From: Caldilineaceae bacterium
Lineage (GTDB): Bacteria > Chloroflexota > Anaerolineae > Caldilineales > Caldilineaceae
Reading direction: 5' to 3'
Assembly (NCBI GenBank): GCA_020634755.1
Contig: JACKBC010000016.1
Coordinates: 60,943 to 124,942 of the forward strand
Length of the DNA stretch: 64,000 nucleotides
The notes under the pieces were generated by a model. The model was not told where the DNA came from. It searched no databases and saw only the letters and a list, made by a program, of their open reading frames with translations. Position 1 is the stretch's first letter. The number at the start of each line of letters is the position of its first letter. Below are positions 1 to 7,638 of the stretch, one piece after another. Both the position numbers and the translations under genes were made by a program.

Positions 1-159
1 TGGATCACCACCACGCCGGGCTCGCTCATGCTGCGCGTGGTCTATCACTACTGGTATCACATTGGCGAAATCATGGCCATCCGCCAGCAGTTGGGGCACG
101 CCAATCTGCCAGAATTTGTGGGCAATATTGATGAAGAGATGCCGTACAGGCCCGAATAA
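1..159 (+). CDS. DinB-fold protein, C-terminal part (gene enters from the left edge)
   Basis: An open frame runs from the first base to a TAA stop at 157-159, giving 52 residues whose start lies outside the window. The stretch YHYWYHIGEIMAIRQQLGH is the last helix of DinB/DUF664-type four-helix bundles, where the YH..HxGE pattern supplies the divalent-metal histidines. DinB-fold proteins include thiol-dependent S-transferases and many uncharacterised stress proteins; the substrate cannot be told from a fragment. Two more DinB-fold genes follow within 3.5 kb (2193 and 3011), so this end of the window is a small cluster of them. Family placement is fairly secure, function open. Confidence 0.75.
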   Translation, partial: WITTTPGSLMLRVVYHYWYHIGEIMAIRQQLGHANLPEFVGNIDEEMPYRPE

Positions 160-164
160 TACCA

Positions 165-243
165 ACTGCGGTTGTAAAAGCCATGCATAATGACCCCTTT
201 TTCAGCGTAGAATTGTCAATTCTTCATCGCTTTTACAGAGCCA
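165..243. repeat. Palindromic repeat, family D copy 1
   Basis: A 63-bp inverted-repeat core (174-236) begins GTAAAAGCCATG and ends CATCGCTTTTAC. The flanking bases (AACTGCGGTT on one side, GAGCC on the other) are shared with a second 63-bp copy at 58317-58379 in the opposite orientation. The centre differs between copies by an apparent inversion of the AGAATTGTCAA segment. It sits just after the stop of the partial DinB gene. Confidence 0.7.
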
Positions 244-268
244 AACGGTATAATTAAGGAGAAACGCA

Positions 269-724
269 ATGGCTAGTCTATTTTCAAAATTGCAATACAA
301 GAATCAAGAGGCCATTTTGCTGCTCAACGCGCCGGCGGAATTTCAGCCTTACCTGGCCGAAATTGCGGAACAAGCTCACATTGACAACGCCCCCGACGGA
401 GACAAAAGGTACGATTTTGCTATTGTGTTCGTGAAATCAGGCGCTGAAGTGGCCGCATCCAGCGCGTTGGCCAGCACGCATATGAACGATGATGCGGTGC
501 TCTGGTTTGCCTATCCCAAAAAGTCATCCCAAAAGTATCAGACCGACATCAATCGGGATCGTGGCTGGCAACCGCTGGGCGATTTGGGCTATGAACCCGT
601 GCGTCAAGTAGCCATTGACGCGGACTGGTCAGCGCTGCGTTTTCGCGCCGCCAGCCACATCAAGTCTATGACGCGCGGCTTTGCCATGAGCGAGGAAGGC
701 AAACGGCGTACAAAGAAATCTTAG
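269..724 (+). CDS. Conserved hypothetical protein (DUF3052-like)
   Basis: A 151-residue soluble protein with no signal peptide or membrane segment. The start is supported by AAGGAG eight bases upstream of ATG. The middle contains FAYPKKSSQKY followed by DINRDRGWQPLGDLGYEPVRQ and DWSALRFR. I recognise this pattern from DUF3052-type small proteins common in Bacteroidota and Actinobacteria, whose biochemical role is not established. The C-terminal 20 residues are basic (MSEEGKRRTKKS), which could be a nucleic-acid or tail contact but is not diagnostic. It stands alone between a D repeat and a degenerate A repeat. The function is unknown and the DUF number is from memory. Confidence 0.8.
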   Translation: MASLFSKLQYKNQEAILLLNAPAEFQPYLAEIAEQAHIDNAPDGDKRYDFAIVFVKSGAEVAASSALASTHMNDDAVLWFAYPKKSSQKYQTDINRDRGWQPLGDLGYEPVRQVAIDADWSALRFRAASHIKSMTRGFAMSEEGKRRTKKS

Positions 725-750
725 GCTGAAGAATTTGTATGATGGCGGTT

Positions 751-815
751 ATGCTACGCGCAGGCCAAAGCGTCTAGAGAAAGCATTGCCAGATCAGCCA
801 CGCTGCGTAAGTCAT
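751..815 (-). repeat. Degenerate family A palindromic element
   Basis: Read on the minus strand this begins GACTTACGCAGCG, contains CTTTCTCTAGA in the middle, and ends GCCTGCGCGTAGC. It therefore resembles a decayed copy of the TTACGCA-ended family A elements at 3547, 5158, 8195, 17878, 20048, 32032 and 56448. It overlaps the leader of the VOC gene at 844. Confidence 0.5.
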
Positions 816-843
816 GAGTTGCATACACACGAAAGGATTACAT

Positions 844-1215
844 ATGGCAACAGTTCGTTATCTGGTGCATGATGTAGATACAGCACTTGCGTTTTATACT
901 AAATGGCTTGGCTTTGAGCTCACTGAGCGCTGGGGGCCGCCTTTTGCTATTGTAACGAAGGGGGATCTCAAACTGTGGCTCAGCGGGCCAGAAACCTCTG
1001 CGGCCAAAGCCATGCCCGATGGTCGCAAGCCAGAGCCAGGCGGCTGGAATCGCTTGGTCATTGAGGTTGAGGAATTAGATGCCCTGGTGCAAAACTTAAA
1101 AGAGGCGGGCATGCACTTTCGCAATGAGATAGTCAGTGGGCCGGGGGGAAAGCAAATCTTAGCCGAAGATCCCTCTGGCAATCCACTAGAACTTTTCGAG
1201 CCGCGCGATTCCTAA
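844..1215 (+). CDS. VOC-family (glyoxalase-like) protein
   Basis: A 123-residue single-domain vicinal-oxygen-chelate protein. The start at 844 is chosen because GAAAGGA lies seven bases upstream; the longer frame from 814 runs into the degenerate A repeat and lacks a ribosome site. The N-terminal beta-alpha unit (VRYLVHDVDTALAFYTKWLG) and the C-terminal DPSGNPLELFEP are hallmarks of the Glyoxalase/bleomycin-resistance fold, in which the last glutamate is usually a metal ligand. Members act as lyases, dioxygenases or drug-binding proteins. The small substrate cannot be predicted. A two-domain relative starts 22 bp downstream, so the two may be co-transcribed. Confidence 0.88.
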   Translation: MATVRYLVHDVDTALAFYTKWLGFELTERWGPPFAIVTKGDLKLWLSGPETSAAKAMPDGRKPEPGGWNRLVIEVEELDALVQNLKEAGMHFRNEIVSGPGGKQILAEDPSGNPLELFEPRDS

Positions 1216-1237
1216 TTTAGCATAGAGGAGGCTATTT

Positions 1238-2089
1238 ATGATTGGCAAATCTATTCGCCCCGGTTTTCACACCGTGACACCTTATTTGATCGTACCCGAG
1301 CTGGAGCCCATGATCGCCTTTCTCAAGCAGGCTTTTGGCGCGACCGTCCATTATCAAGCCACGGGAAGTGGCGGCGGCACGCATACGGAATTGCGCATTG
1401 GCGATTCTATGATCATGATGAGTGGCGGCGAAAATGGCGCGGTCAGAGAGTCAATGCCCATTATGATCTTTCTCTATTTGGAAGATGTGGATGGCACATA
1501 TGCGGCGGCGCTGGCCGCAGGTGGCGCCACAATCATGGAGCCAACCGATGGCGCGTTTGGCGAACCACGTGGCGCCGGCATCAAGGACATAGCGGGCAAC
1601 CAGTGGTTTTTTGCCACTTGGTCCGCACGACCAGATGCCCCGCCCGCCGCCCCGTCTGCAGAAGAGGCTGTCCACCAGGATACCATTCCCATGCTCTCTT
1701 ATGAAGACGGCCCCGCGGCCATGGATTGGCTGGCGGCGGCTTTTGGCTTTGAAGAAGTCGAACGCTGGTTGGATGATAACGGCAGGCTTTCGCATGGTGA
1801 AATGAAGACCGGCCCTGGCAACAGCCGTATTATGCTGGCTTCCCCCACGCCGGAATACCAAAGCCCAAAGCATTTGCGCGCCCAGTATGCACCGGCCCAA
1901 AAGTGGTCGGAAACCCCCTGGGTGATAAACGGGGTGCTGGTCTACGTCGATGATGTAGACGCCCATCATACGCGGGCTGTTCAAGCTGGCGCCACCCCCT
2001 TGGGGCAGATCGAAGACGGTTTTCCCGGTCGCCGCTACCGGGTCGAGGATCTGGAGGGGCAGCGCTGGATGTTTATGCAGCGCGCATGA
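1238..2089 (+). CDS. Two-domain VOC/PhnB-like protein
   Basis: A 283-residue protein with two tandem VOC modules. The first, about residues 8-127, starts VTPYLIVPELEPMIAFLKQA and ends with DIAGNQWFFAT. The second, about residues 145-281, starts PMLSYEDGPAAMDWLAAAFG and ends VEDLEGQRWMFMQ. The 'GNQW' and 'GQRW' ends are typical of the PhnB/YdcJ-like branch rather than of glyoxalase I. The start is supported by GAGGAGG eight bases before ATG. It lies 22 bp after the single-domain VOC gene and probably shares its transcript. Two domains in one chain can form one complete active site within a monomer. The substrate is unknown; antibiotic sequestration and small-molecule lyase activity are both possible. 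Confidence 0.87.
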   Translation: MIGKSIRPGFHTVTPYLIVPELEPMIAFLKQAFGATVHYQATGSGGGTHTELRIGDSMIMMSGGENGAVRESMPIMIFLYLEDVDGTYAAALAAGGATIMEPTDGAFGEPRGAGIKDIAGNQWFFATWSARPDAPPAAPSAEEAVHQDTIPMLSYEDGPAAMDWLAAAFGFEEVERWLDDNGRLSHGEMKTGPGNSRIMLASPTPEYQSPKHLRAQYAPAQKWSETPWVINGVLVYVDDVDAHHTRAVQAGATPLGQIEDGFPGRRYRVEDLEGQRWMFMQRA

Positions 2090-2105
2090 CAGTAATATAC
2101 ATAAT

Positions 2106-2188
2106 CAGTACACCGCAACGGTGTGGGCGATCTAGGCGTCGGTCGCGATGGTTGAATCCGACGCTATCTCGCGCCGTTGCGACCTACA
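2106..2188 (+). repeat. Palindromic repeat, family B copy 1
   Basis: About 83 bp beginning CAGTACACCGCAACGGTG and ending CGCCGTTGCGACCTAC, so the two ends form an imperfect inverted repeat around CGCAACGG. Related copies lie at 4751-4834, 5242-5324 and 32418-32502. All share the inner words GAATC and TCTCGC or its close variants. It covers the upstream extension of the next reading frame, which argues for the internal start at 2193. Confidence 0.7.
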
Positions 2189-2192
2189 CATA

Positions 2193-2867
2193 ATGAACAT
2201 CTATCTAGAAATCGGCCAAAAACGTATATTCGCCTGCGCCGCAGATTGGTTCGGCTGGTGCCGCAGCGGACGTAGCGCAGAAGCCGCCATCCAGGCTTTG
2301 TTCGACAGTGCGCCACGCTATGCCGCCATTTTGCACGCCTTCCAACTTGACTTCGAACCGCCGGCCAGCGCGCAAGCATTCAACGTGGTTGAGCGGTTAC
2401 CGGGCAACGCGACCACGGATTTTGGGGCGCCCGACGCCATTCCAGAGATAGATCGAGTCGACATGGGCGGCATTGATCTAGTGCGCATAAAGGCCTTACT
2501 TCTAGCCTATTGGGCGGCCTTCGATGCCACCGTGGCCAACGCCACGGGCAAAGAGCTGCGCAAAGGTCCGCGCGGCGGCGGACGTGATTTGGAGGACATT
2601 GTGCAGCACGTCATCGAGGCCGATTCCGGCTATCTGCGCCGTCTGACCAGAAAAACGACGCGCGACAAAAAGGCGCCCCAGCAGGCGCAGCTTGCCCAAC
2701 TTCGCCAAGACATCCGCGACGCCCTGGATTGGGCCTATCAAGGCCATCTGCCGGAACGCGGCCCGCGTGGGGGCCGCATCTGGCCGCCGCGCTACTTTGT
2801 GCGGCGTAGCGCCTGGCACACGCTGGACCACCTTTGGGAGATCGAAGATCGCATTGTATATAAATGA
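2193..2867 (+). CDS. DinB-fold-like conserved protein
   Basis: The open frame begins at 2148, but its first 15 codons lie in a B repeat, so I place the start at the ATG at 2193 (224 residues). No clear ribosome site is visible. The first 80 residues are a beta-rich region of unknown type. The rest is helical with a conserved block GPRGGGRDLEDIVQHVIEAD, and near the end RRSAWHTLDHLWEIEDR. The histidines of QHVIEAD and of HTLDH fit the metal-binding helices of DinB-fold bundles. No enzymatic role is known to me. It is the second of three DinB-type genes in 3.5 kb. Family assignment is moderate, function unknown. Confidence 0.75.
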   Translation: MNIYLEIGQKRIFACAADWFGWCRSGRSAEAAIQALFDSAPRYAAILHAFQLDFEPPASAQAFNVVERLPGNATTDFGAPDAIPEIDRVDMGGIDLVRIKALLLAYWAAFDATVANATGKELRKGPRGGGRDLEDIVQHVIEADSGYLRRLTRKTTRDKKAPQQAQLAQLRQDIRDALDWAYQGHLPERGPRGGRIWPPRYFVRRSAWHTLDHLWEIEDRIVYK

Positions 2868-2922
2868 TGGCTCTGTGTTGCATACAGCCGCTTTATATAA
2901 TGAGAAGGTACGCAGTTGACCC

Positions 2923-2955
2923 AGACATTCGACTTCGGAGAGAAGTCGAATGTCT
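2923..2955. repeat. Hairpin, family C copy 1
   Basis: A perfect 14-bp inverted repeat (AGACATTCGACTTC and its complement) around a 5-base loop. Near-identical hairpins occur at 44124-44156 and 54437-54469. It sits between two DinB-type genes. There is no T-run after the stem, so it is a repeat element rather than a typical intrinsic terminator. Confidence 0.7.
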
Positions 2956-3010
2956 CCTGAACAACCCTGAAGTTCATAACTCCTAACAAATTGTAAAAAA
3001 AGGAAATCGC

Positions 3011-3487
3011 ATGGCAAACCAAATCGCCGTTGAGCTTTATACCAATGTTATCGGCTACGCCCTCAAAGAAACGTTCGAGTCGGTGCATGGCGTCTATCTG
3101 GACAAAGGCACGTCACTCTTTGAAACATTGGCCACCATTAGCGCAGCAGAAGCATCAATTCCTGTGGGTGGCAAATGCGCAACCATTGCGGCCCAGGTGG
3201 AACATACGCGCTTCTACCTGGACGTGCTGGAGCAGTACATGTTGGGAAACAATCCCGGCAAGGTAGATTGGGCCAACATCTGGAATACGGTGAGCGCGGT
3301 CGATGATGCCGAGTGGGCCGCCATCCAAGGTCGGTTGCGCACCAGCTATGAACGCGTCACAAATTCGATCAATGGCATTGAAACGTGGAGCGATGAAGAT
3401 GAGATTGGCGGTCCCATTGCCATCATTGCGCACACGGCCTATCACCTGGGGGAAATTCGGCAGGCGCTGTGTACGATTAAGGGATAA
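3011..3487 (+). CDS. DinB-fold protein
   Basis: A 158-residue protein. AAGGAAA precedes the ATG at 3011 by about six bases. It has the three histidine positions of DinB-like bundles: one in AAQVEHTRFYLDVLE after the first helices, and two in HTAYHLGEIRQAL at the C-terminus, the most conserved DinB signature. The protein is all-helical, soluble and without a signal peptide. DinB-type proteins are often metal-dependent thiol transferases or damage-inducible proteins of unknown activity. Its neighbours are another DinB-type gene upstream and an NTF2-like protein downstream. Family membership is confident; the substrate is unknown. Confidence 0.88.
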   Translation: MANQIAVELYTNVIGYALKETFESVHGVYLDKGTSLFETLATISAAEASIPVGGKCATIAAQVEHTRFYLDVLEQYMLGNNPGKVDWANIWNTVSAVDDAEWAAIQGRLRTSYERVTNSINGIETWSDEDEIGGPIAIIAHTAYHLGEIRQALCTIKG

Positions 3488-3546
3488 TCAACAGATTAAG
3501 CCGATTTTGCAGGTTGCTCAAGCCGGTTGATCTGTTAATAGCTCAC

Positions 3547-3622
3547 GTTACGCAGCGACAGCCAGTCTGCTAGAGAGAAACAAGACCGTCGGCGAACCGA
3601 CTTTCCGCCAGGCTTGCGTAAC
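3547..3622 (+). mobile_element. Family A1 MITE-like element (76 bp)
   Basis: It begins GTTACGCAGCGACAGCCAG and ends CCAGGCTTGCGTAAC. The ends are inverted repeats of GTTACGCA followed by G/A. Copies of the same length lie at 20048-20123 (+), 32032-32107 (-) and 56448-56523 (-). The conserved middle contains TCTGCTAGAGAGAAAC and GTCGGCGA. The small size, inverted ends, lack of coding capacity and scattered positions fit a non-autonomous transposable element or REP-like element. Confidence 0.75.
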
Positions 3623-3650
3623 ATAGATTAATAAATGTAGAGGAGAATCA

Positions 3651-4037
3651 ATGTCCGCAAATTCAGCAAAAGAAATTGTGAACGAGTTCTGGCGTTTGAT
3701 GTCGACAAATGATTTTTACTCAGTGACCGCCGTTTTGTCTCCCAATTTTGTAATGGAATGGCCGCAAACCAGAGAACGAATTTGCGGGGCGGAAAACTTT
3801 GCCCGTATGAATGCGGAATATCCCGCTCACGGTCAATGGCAATTCACCATCAATCGTCTTGTGGATGGTGAAGCAGAGGCTGTCTCTGATGTCTCCGTGA
3901 CCGATGGTGTGCAGAATGCCCGGGTGATCTCCTTTTTTACGGTTGATCAAGATAAAATTTTGCGCTTGGTGGAATTCTGGGCGGACCCTTACGAGCCGCC
4001 TGCGAATCGAGCGCACCTTGTGGAGATAATGGAATAA
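3651..4037 (+). CDS. SnoaL/NTF2-like protein
   Basis: A 128-residue protein with GAGGAGA seven bases upstream of ATG. The N-terminal helix (SAKEIVNEFWRLMSTNDF) followed by VTAVLSPNFVMEWPQTRERI and the beta-rich remainder ending DQDKILRLVEFWADPYEPP match the SnoaL-like branch of the NTF2 fold. In that branch the cone-shaped cavity binds small hydrophobic ligands or acts as an isomerase or hydrolase. Catalytic residues cannot be assigned by eye. Only three bases separate its stop from the kinase-like gene at 4041, so the two are very likely co-transcribed, but their link is unknown. Confidence 0.8.
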   Translation: MSANSAKEIVNEFWRLMSTNDFYSVTAVLSPNFVMEWPQTRERICGAENFARMNAEYPAHGQWQFTINRLVDGEAEAVSDVSVTDGVQNARVISFFTVDQDKILRLVEFWADPYEPPANRAHLVEIME

Positions 4038-4040
4038 AAG

Positions 4041-4586
4041 ATGATGACACCATCCATTATCTTGATCACCGGGCTGATGGCGGCGGGCAAATCCAGCGTG
4101 GCGCAGGCCCTGGCCGAGCGGCTGCCGAAGAGCGTACATCTGCGCGGCGACTTGTTCCGTCGTTTGATTGTGCGCGGCCGCGCCGACTTGGGGTTTGAGC
4201 TAACCGACGAGGCATTGGCCCAGCTAAACTTGCGTTACGATATTGCTGTGAATGTGGCCAAAATGTATCTAGCGGCTGGCTTCACAGTGGTCTATCAGGA
4301 TATTATCCTGGGTCACACCCTGACGCAGCTCGTGGCTAATTTGCAGCCAGCACCGCTGTATGTGGTGGTGCTCTGTCCCAATGTGGATGCGGTCGCAAAG
4401 CGTGAGCTGGAACGCAACAAGCGTGGTTATGCGGATCTGGCGGAAGTGGCCCAGTTTGATCGGGTTCTCCGAGCAGAGACGCCGCGCGTGGGTTTATGGC
4501 TGGATAGTTCGCTTATGACGGTGGCTGAAACGGTGGATCAAATTCTAGCGCGTTTACCGGCAGCGCTTATTGATAGCGAGCCTTGA
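4041..4586 (+). CDS. P-loop kinase / phosphotransferase-like protein
   Basis: A 181-residue AAA_33-type small P-loop protein. The Walker A motif GLMAAGKSS is at residues 10-18, and VVYQDIILG in the middle matches the catalytic strand of chloramphenicol-phosphotransferase- and zeta-toxin-like kinases. A lid-like basic stretch (KRELERNKRGY) follows. These enzymes transfer the gamma-phosphate of ATP to small hydroxylated molecules such as antibiotics, shikimate or nucleosides. HLRGDLFRRL after the P-loop may hold the substrate-binding Asp/Arg. It follows the NTF2-like gene by three bases, and a second ATG overlaps the first (ATGATG). The substrate is unknown and no lasting resistance claim can be made. 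Confidence 0.8.
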   Translation: MMTPSIILITGLMAAGKSSVAQALAERLPKSVHLRGDLFRRLIVRGRADLGFELTDEALAQLNLRYDIAVNVAKMYLAAGFTVVYQDIILGHTLTQLVANLQPAPLYVVVLCPNVDAVAKRELERNKRGYADLAEVAQFDRVLRAETPRVGLWLDSSLMTVAETVDQILARLPAALIDSEP

Positions 4587-4750
4587 ATTTGCACGAACAG
4601 ATTCGATGCGGGCGTATTGACATGCACGAAGAAGCATGATATTCTCGAATCGCATTTGGGCATTTTGTGTATCTTTTTCAGTGGATCACAACAAGAAGCA
4701 ACAGGACCGGAATCACGGCCAGTTCCTTGCTTAATCACCAACACCATTAT
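4587..4750. other. Non-coding gap after kinase gene
   Basis: This begins a stretch of about 1 kb (4587-5590) without an intact gene. In this first part I see no convincing reading frame, RNA or repeat. The remainder holds two B repeats, a short tandem repeat, a frameshifted small frame, an A2 element and a terminator, each listed separately. Confidence 0.5.
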
Positions 4751-4834
4751 CAGTAGATCGCAACCGCAAGAGATATAGTCGGATTCAATAATCGAGACCG
4801 TCGCCTATCTCGCCCACACCGCTGCGGTGTACGA
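4751..4834 (-). repeat. Palindromic repeat, family B copy 2
   Basis: About 84 bp running from CAGTAGATCGCAACCGC to CGCTGCGGTGTACG, i.e. a B element in the opposite orientation to 2106-2188. The shared inner words are GGATTCAAT and TATCTCGCC. It is followed directly by a short AT-rich tandem repeat. Confidence 0.65.
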
Positions 4835-4839
4835 ATTGT

Positions 4840-4899
4840 GATGTATTGATTTTATGATGTATTGATTTTATGGTGTATAGATTGTGGTGTATTCATCTT
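4840..4899. repeat. 16-bp tandem repeat
   Basis: Two exact tandem copies of GATGTATTGATTTTAT (4840-4855, 4856-4871) are followed by two decayed copies starting GGTGTAT (4872 and 4886). The array starts inside the tail of the adjacent B repeat, so replication slippage at the hairpin boundary is a simple explanation. Confidence 0.7.
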
Positions 4900-4925
4900 C
4901 TCTAGACGGGAAAGGAGGTAGAGGC

Positions 4926-5151
4926 GTGTTGTCACACAATAAAATGTCTACCAATTTGACAATGTCCATCGATGTAACAACGTTCATCAACGTACAAATT
5001 GTGCGCGTGCACTTGCTCTTACCTTCGTTGCCCAGTCGGGATTGAATGCTATCGGTTGTTGTATCAAAAAGACGGTCATGTTTTCAAGGAATTTGCTGAA
5101 AACGCCCGTTTTGTGCCCACCCACAGCATTGCCATCGAAGGGTACAATTAA
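4926..5151 (+). pseudogene. Possible frameshifted small gene
   Basis: A strong ribosome-site-like AAAGGAGGT lies eight bases before GTG at 4926, which opens a 39-codon frame ending TGA at 5043-5045. Directly at that stop, a +1 frame reads ECYRLLYQKDGHVFKEFAEN and continues to TAA at 5149-5151. The second part has protein-like composition but no start of its own. One single-base frameshift near 5040 would join them into about 75 residues. I do not recognise the family. It could also be chance; the strong ribosome site is the main reason to list it. Confidence 0.3.
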
Positions 5152-5157
5152 TTTACG

Positions 5158-5232
5158 ACTTACGCAGCGCCCGTGGTTGCCAAGGTAAAAACGTGGCGAA
5201 CCAGGGAATTGCTACACCAGGTTTGCGTAAGT
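5158..5232 (+). mobile_element. Family A2 MITE-like element (75 bp)
   Basis: It begins ACTTACGCAGCGCCCGTGG and ends CCAGGTTTGCGTAAGT, inverted ends related to family A1 but with an ACTTACGCA tip and a different centre. Sister copies lie at 8195-8271 and 17878-17943. All three are preceded by ACG, and two of them by TTCACG. Confidence 0.7.
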
Positions 5233-5241
5233 TCGATTATT

Positions 5242-5324
5242 CAATAGATCGCAATCGCAAGAGAGAGTCGGCTTCAATAAATCGGACCGATGCTTATCTC
5301 GCCAACGTCGTTGCGATGTACTGA
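5242..5324 (-). repeat. Palindromic repeat, family B copy 3
   Basis: It runs from CAATAGATCGCAATCGC to CGTTGCGATGTACTGA and has the same orientation as copy 2 at 4751. It follows the A2 element by about ten bases, so two unrelated repeat families are stacked here. Confidence 0.65.
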
Positions 5325-5502
5325 TGATTGTAGTTGACGCAAGGTCGCAGGCGCATACAGCCTGTGATTTTTTGTTTAGCAAATACGTTTGGCTCGTTTG
5401 GAAGCACCGAGCGCCTTGAAGAAGGAGGCGCCGCGTCCTCTATTCAGAGCCCAGCATATTGCTGAACATGTTTGTTTAAACATCTTTTTGTTTGAGCATA
5501 TG

Positions 5503-5536
5503 AAGGTCACAGGGGAATTTGCCTGTGACCTTTTTT
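5503..5536 (+). terminator. Rho-independent terminator / attenuator-like hairpin
   Basis: An 11-bp perfect stem AAGGTCACAGG / CCTGTGACCTT (5503-5513 with 5522-5532) with an 8-base loop is followed by TTTT. It lies 55 bp before the RIO-kinase start on the same strand. No gene directly upstream needs it, so it may be a leftover of the decayed frame at 4926 or may act on the RIO operon leader. Confidence 0.7.
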
Positions 5537-5590
5537 GATTGGCTACAAATACAAAGGGCGCAAAGCCCTCGATGCAACAGGAAACATAAA

Positions 5591-6586
5591 ATGAATTCTG
5601 ATCAATACGACCACTTTCAGCAACAATTTGATCCCGATTGGCGCCATGAAACAGCCCGTCGCAAACCCGGCAAGGCTCGCTCTCCCAAGAAAAGTGAACA
5701 ACAGATTATTCAAGAATTGGCGGATGAGACCATTGGACTGGAGGGCGGTTTTAACACCACCTACACGCCCGCGCGCTATGAGGCCGGCTTTTTGCGCGAT
5801 TCAACGCGTCCCTTCTTTGACCAGGAGCTGATCACCGATATTTTGGCGCAGGTCAAAGGCGGCAAAGAGGCCAGCGTCTATCGCTGTGCGGCGCATGAAT
5901 TGACGGGCAAGAAGCTGCTGGCGGCCAAGGTATATCGGCCACGCCAGTTCCGCAATTTGCGCAATGACAAGATGTATCGCGAAGGCCGCAACATCATTAA
6001 GGCCGATGGGCGGCCCGCCAAAAAGAGCGACCACCGCCTCATGCGGGCGCTCAATAAGAAAAGCAATTTTGGCGTGCAGGTGTCGCACACTTCGTGGCTC
6101 ATGCATGAATTTCAAACGCTCTATCAGCTGCACAAAGCAGGCGCATCGGTGCCGGAACCCCTTGCCACCAGCGACAACGCCATCCTCATGGACTATGTGG
6201 GCGACGAGCGCCGCGCGGCGCCGACGCTCAACGAAATCGGGTTGGCCAGCGGCGAAGCCGAAGCCCTCTTCCATAAAGTCATCCACAACATAACGCTTAT
6301 GCTGGAGCGAGGATGGATTCATGGCGATTTGTCGGCCTATAACATTCTCTATTGGGAAGGGGACATTACGCTGATCGATTTTCCACAGGTGGCCGACTGC
6401 GCCGGCAACTCGCAGGCACACTTTATTCTCCAGCGGGATGTCACGCGCGTTTGCGCATATTTTGCGGGCCAAGGCGTGCGCTGCGATGCGCAAAGCATTA
6501 CTCGGCAGCTTTGGCAGCATTACAGCCCGGTAGACGAACAGGATCGCTTGGCAGACTGGTCCCGACAAGAATACGATGAAGAGTAA
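5591..6586 (+). CDS. RIO1-like protein kinase
   Basis: A 331-residue protein from the ATG at 5591 (AGGAAA seven bases upstream); the frame extends back to 5519 but that part overlaps the terminator. The first 60 residues are charged and poorly conserved. The RIO kinase core follows: KGGKEASVYRC is the flexible nucleotide loop, AAKVYRPRQFRNLRND the lysine region, HGDLSAYNIL the catalytic loop, and LIDFPQ the metal-binding motif that replaces DFG in RIO kinases. Family members are atypical Ser kinases or ATPases; in eukaryotes and archaea they act in small-subunit ribosome maturation, while bacterial roles are unclear. It is followed without a gap by an APH-type kinase. Confidence 0.9.
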   Translation: MNSDQYDHFQQQFDPDWRHETARRKPGKARSPKKSEQQIIQELADETIGLEGGFNTTYTPARYEAGFLRDSTRPFFDQELITDILAQVKGGKEASVYRCAAHELTGKKLLAAKVYRPRQFRNLRNDKMYREGRNIIKADGRPAKKSDHRLMRALNKKSNFGVQVSHTSWLMHEFQTLYQLHKAGASVPEPLATSDNAILMDYVGDERRAAPTLNEIGLASGEAEALFHKVIHNITLMLERGWIHGDLSAYNILYWEGDITLIDFPQVADCAGNSQAHFILQRDVTRVCAYFAGQGVRCDAQSITRQLWQHYSPVDEQDRLADWSRQEYDEE

Positions 6587-7624
6587 GTGAGCACATCCAT
6601 GCAACCCTATGAAAAGTTAACGTGGCCAGGCAAGCGACGCCGGCTCTATCGGCTGGCGCAAGACGCCCTTACGCACTATGATTTGACCGTAAATCGCCTT
6701 GTTCCGCTTGGCTATGAAACCAACATGATGTACCGCGTCTACGCGACGAATGGCGCCCAATATGCGCTGCGGCTGGCCAATGGCGTGTGGCGCACGCGTC
6801 ACGATGCCAAGTCTGAAGTGATGTGGCTGGATGCGCTGGCGCGCGACACCGAAATCCCGACGCCGCGCGTTGTGCACACCAAAACTGGCGCCAGCCTGGC
6901 CCAGCCGACCACAGCGGGTGGGCCAGCGGGCTATCACGCGCTGCTCATGAGTTGGCTGCCCGGCACGATTCTGGGCAAGCGGCTGACGCCACAGAATTTT
7001 TTCAAAATGGGCGAACTCTTTGGTCAGCTCCATTTGCACGGTGCGGCGTGGCAGCCGCCCGCTGGCTTTACGACCCGTCGCTTTGACAAAATGCTCTCCC
7101 GTGGTGAACCGGACGTGCTGCTCGGGGATGACGCATTGGCTGTCTATTCAACGGAAGCCGCGCGCATGATTGAGCGCATGCGCGCCAAAGTAGATGCGGC
7201 TTACCGTGCGCTGGATCCCGCCGATTTGCGCGTCATCCACTGCGATCTGTGGCACGACAACATTAAAGTGCATGGCGGCGTTCTGCAACCATTTGATTTC
7301 GAGGACACCATCTGGGGCTATCGCATCCACGACATTGCCATGGCCATGCTCGATCTGCGTGAAGTCACAGATTGTGATCAATATGAGCGGTTGCTGGCCG
7401 CCTTTCGGCGCGGTTATGAAGAAATTCTGGCCTGGCCCGATGGCGATCTGGACCTTTGCCAGATCGGGCGCATTCTCTGGCGCACCAATTATTTTGCGCA
7501 ACACGTCGCGCACATCGGCCAGGCGTGGCTGGCCAAAGATGCCACCTTTACGGCCAATCTTTGCCAGCGCTATCTCGATACCGGCAAGCTGATCCCACCG
7601 CTGCGCACGCCACGCGGTGAATAG
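6587..7624 (+). CDS. APH-family phosphotransferase (homoserine/choline-kinase-like)
   Basis: A GTG start at 6587 directly follows the RIO stop codon; an ATG four codons later (6599) is an alternative. The protein has 345 residues. The catalytic loop HCDLWHDNIKVH and the DFED metal motif identify the aminoglycoside phosphotransferase / protein-kinase-like fold, in the branch with homoserine kinase type II and choline kinases. LVPLGYETNMMYRVYATNGAQ is the nucleotide-binding beta hairpin. The substrate cannot be read from the sequence. The direct junction with the RIO kinase implies translational coupling, making two small kinases of the same superfamily in one operon. Confidence 0.87.
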   Translation: MSTSMQPYEKLTWPGKRRRLYRLAQDALTHYDLTVNRLVPLGYETNMMYRVYATNGAQYALRLANGVWRTRHDAKSEVMWLDALARDTEIPTPRVVHTKTGASLAQPTTAGGPAGYHALLMSWLPGTILGKRLTPQNFFKMGELFGQLHLHGAAWQPPAGFTTRRFDKMLSRGEPDVLLGDDALAVYSTEAARMIERMRAKVDAAYRALDPADLRVIHCDLWHDNIKVHGGVLQPFDFEDTIWGYRIHDIAMAMLDLREVTDCDQYERLLAAFRRGYEEILAWPDGDLDLCQIGRILWRTNYFAQHVAHIGQAWLAKDATFTANLCQRYLDTGKLIPPLRTPRGE

Positions 7625-7638
7625 CAAAGGAGACAAAC

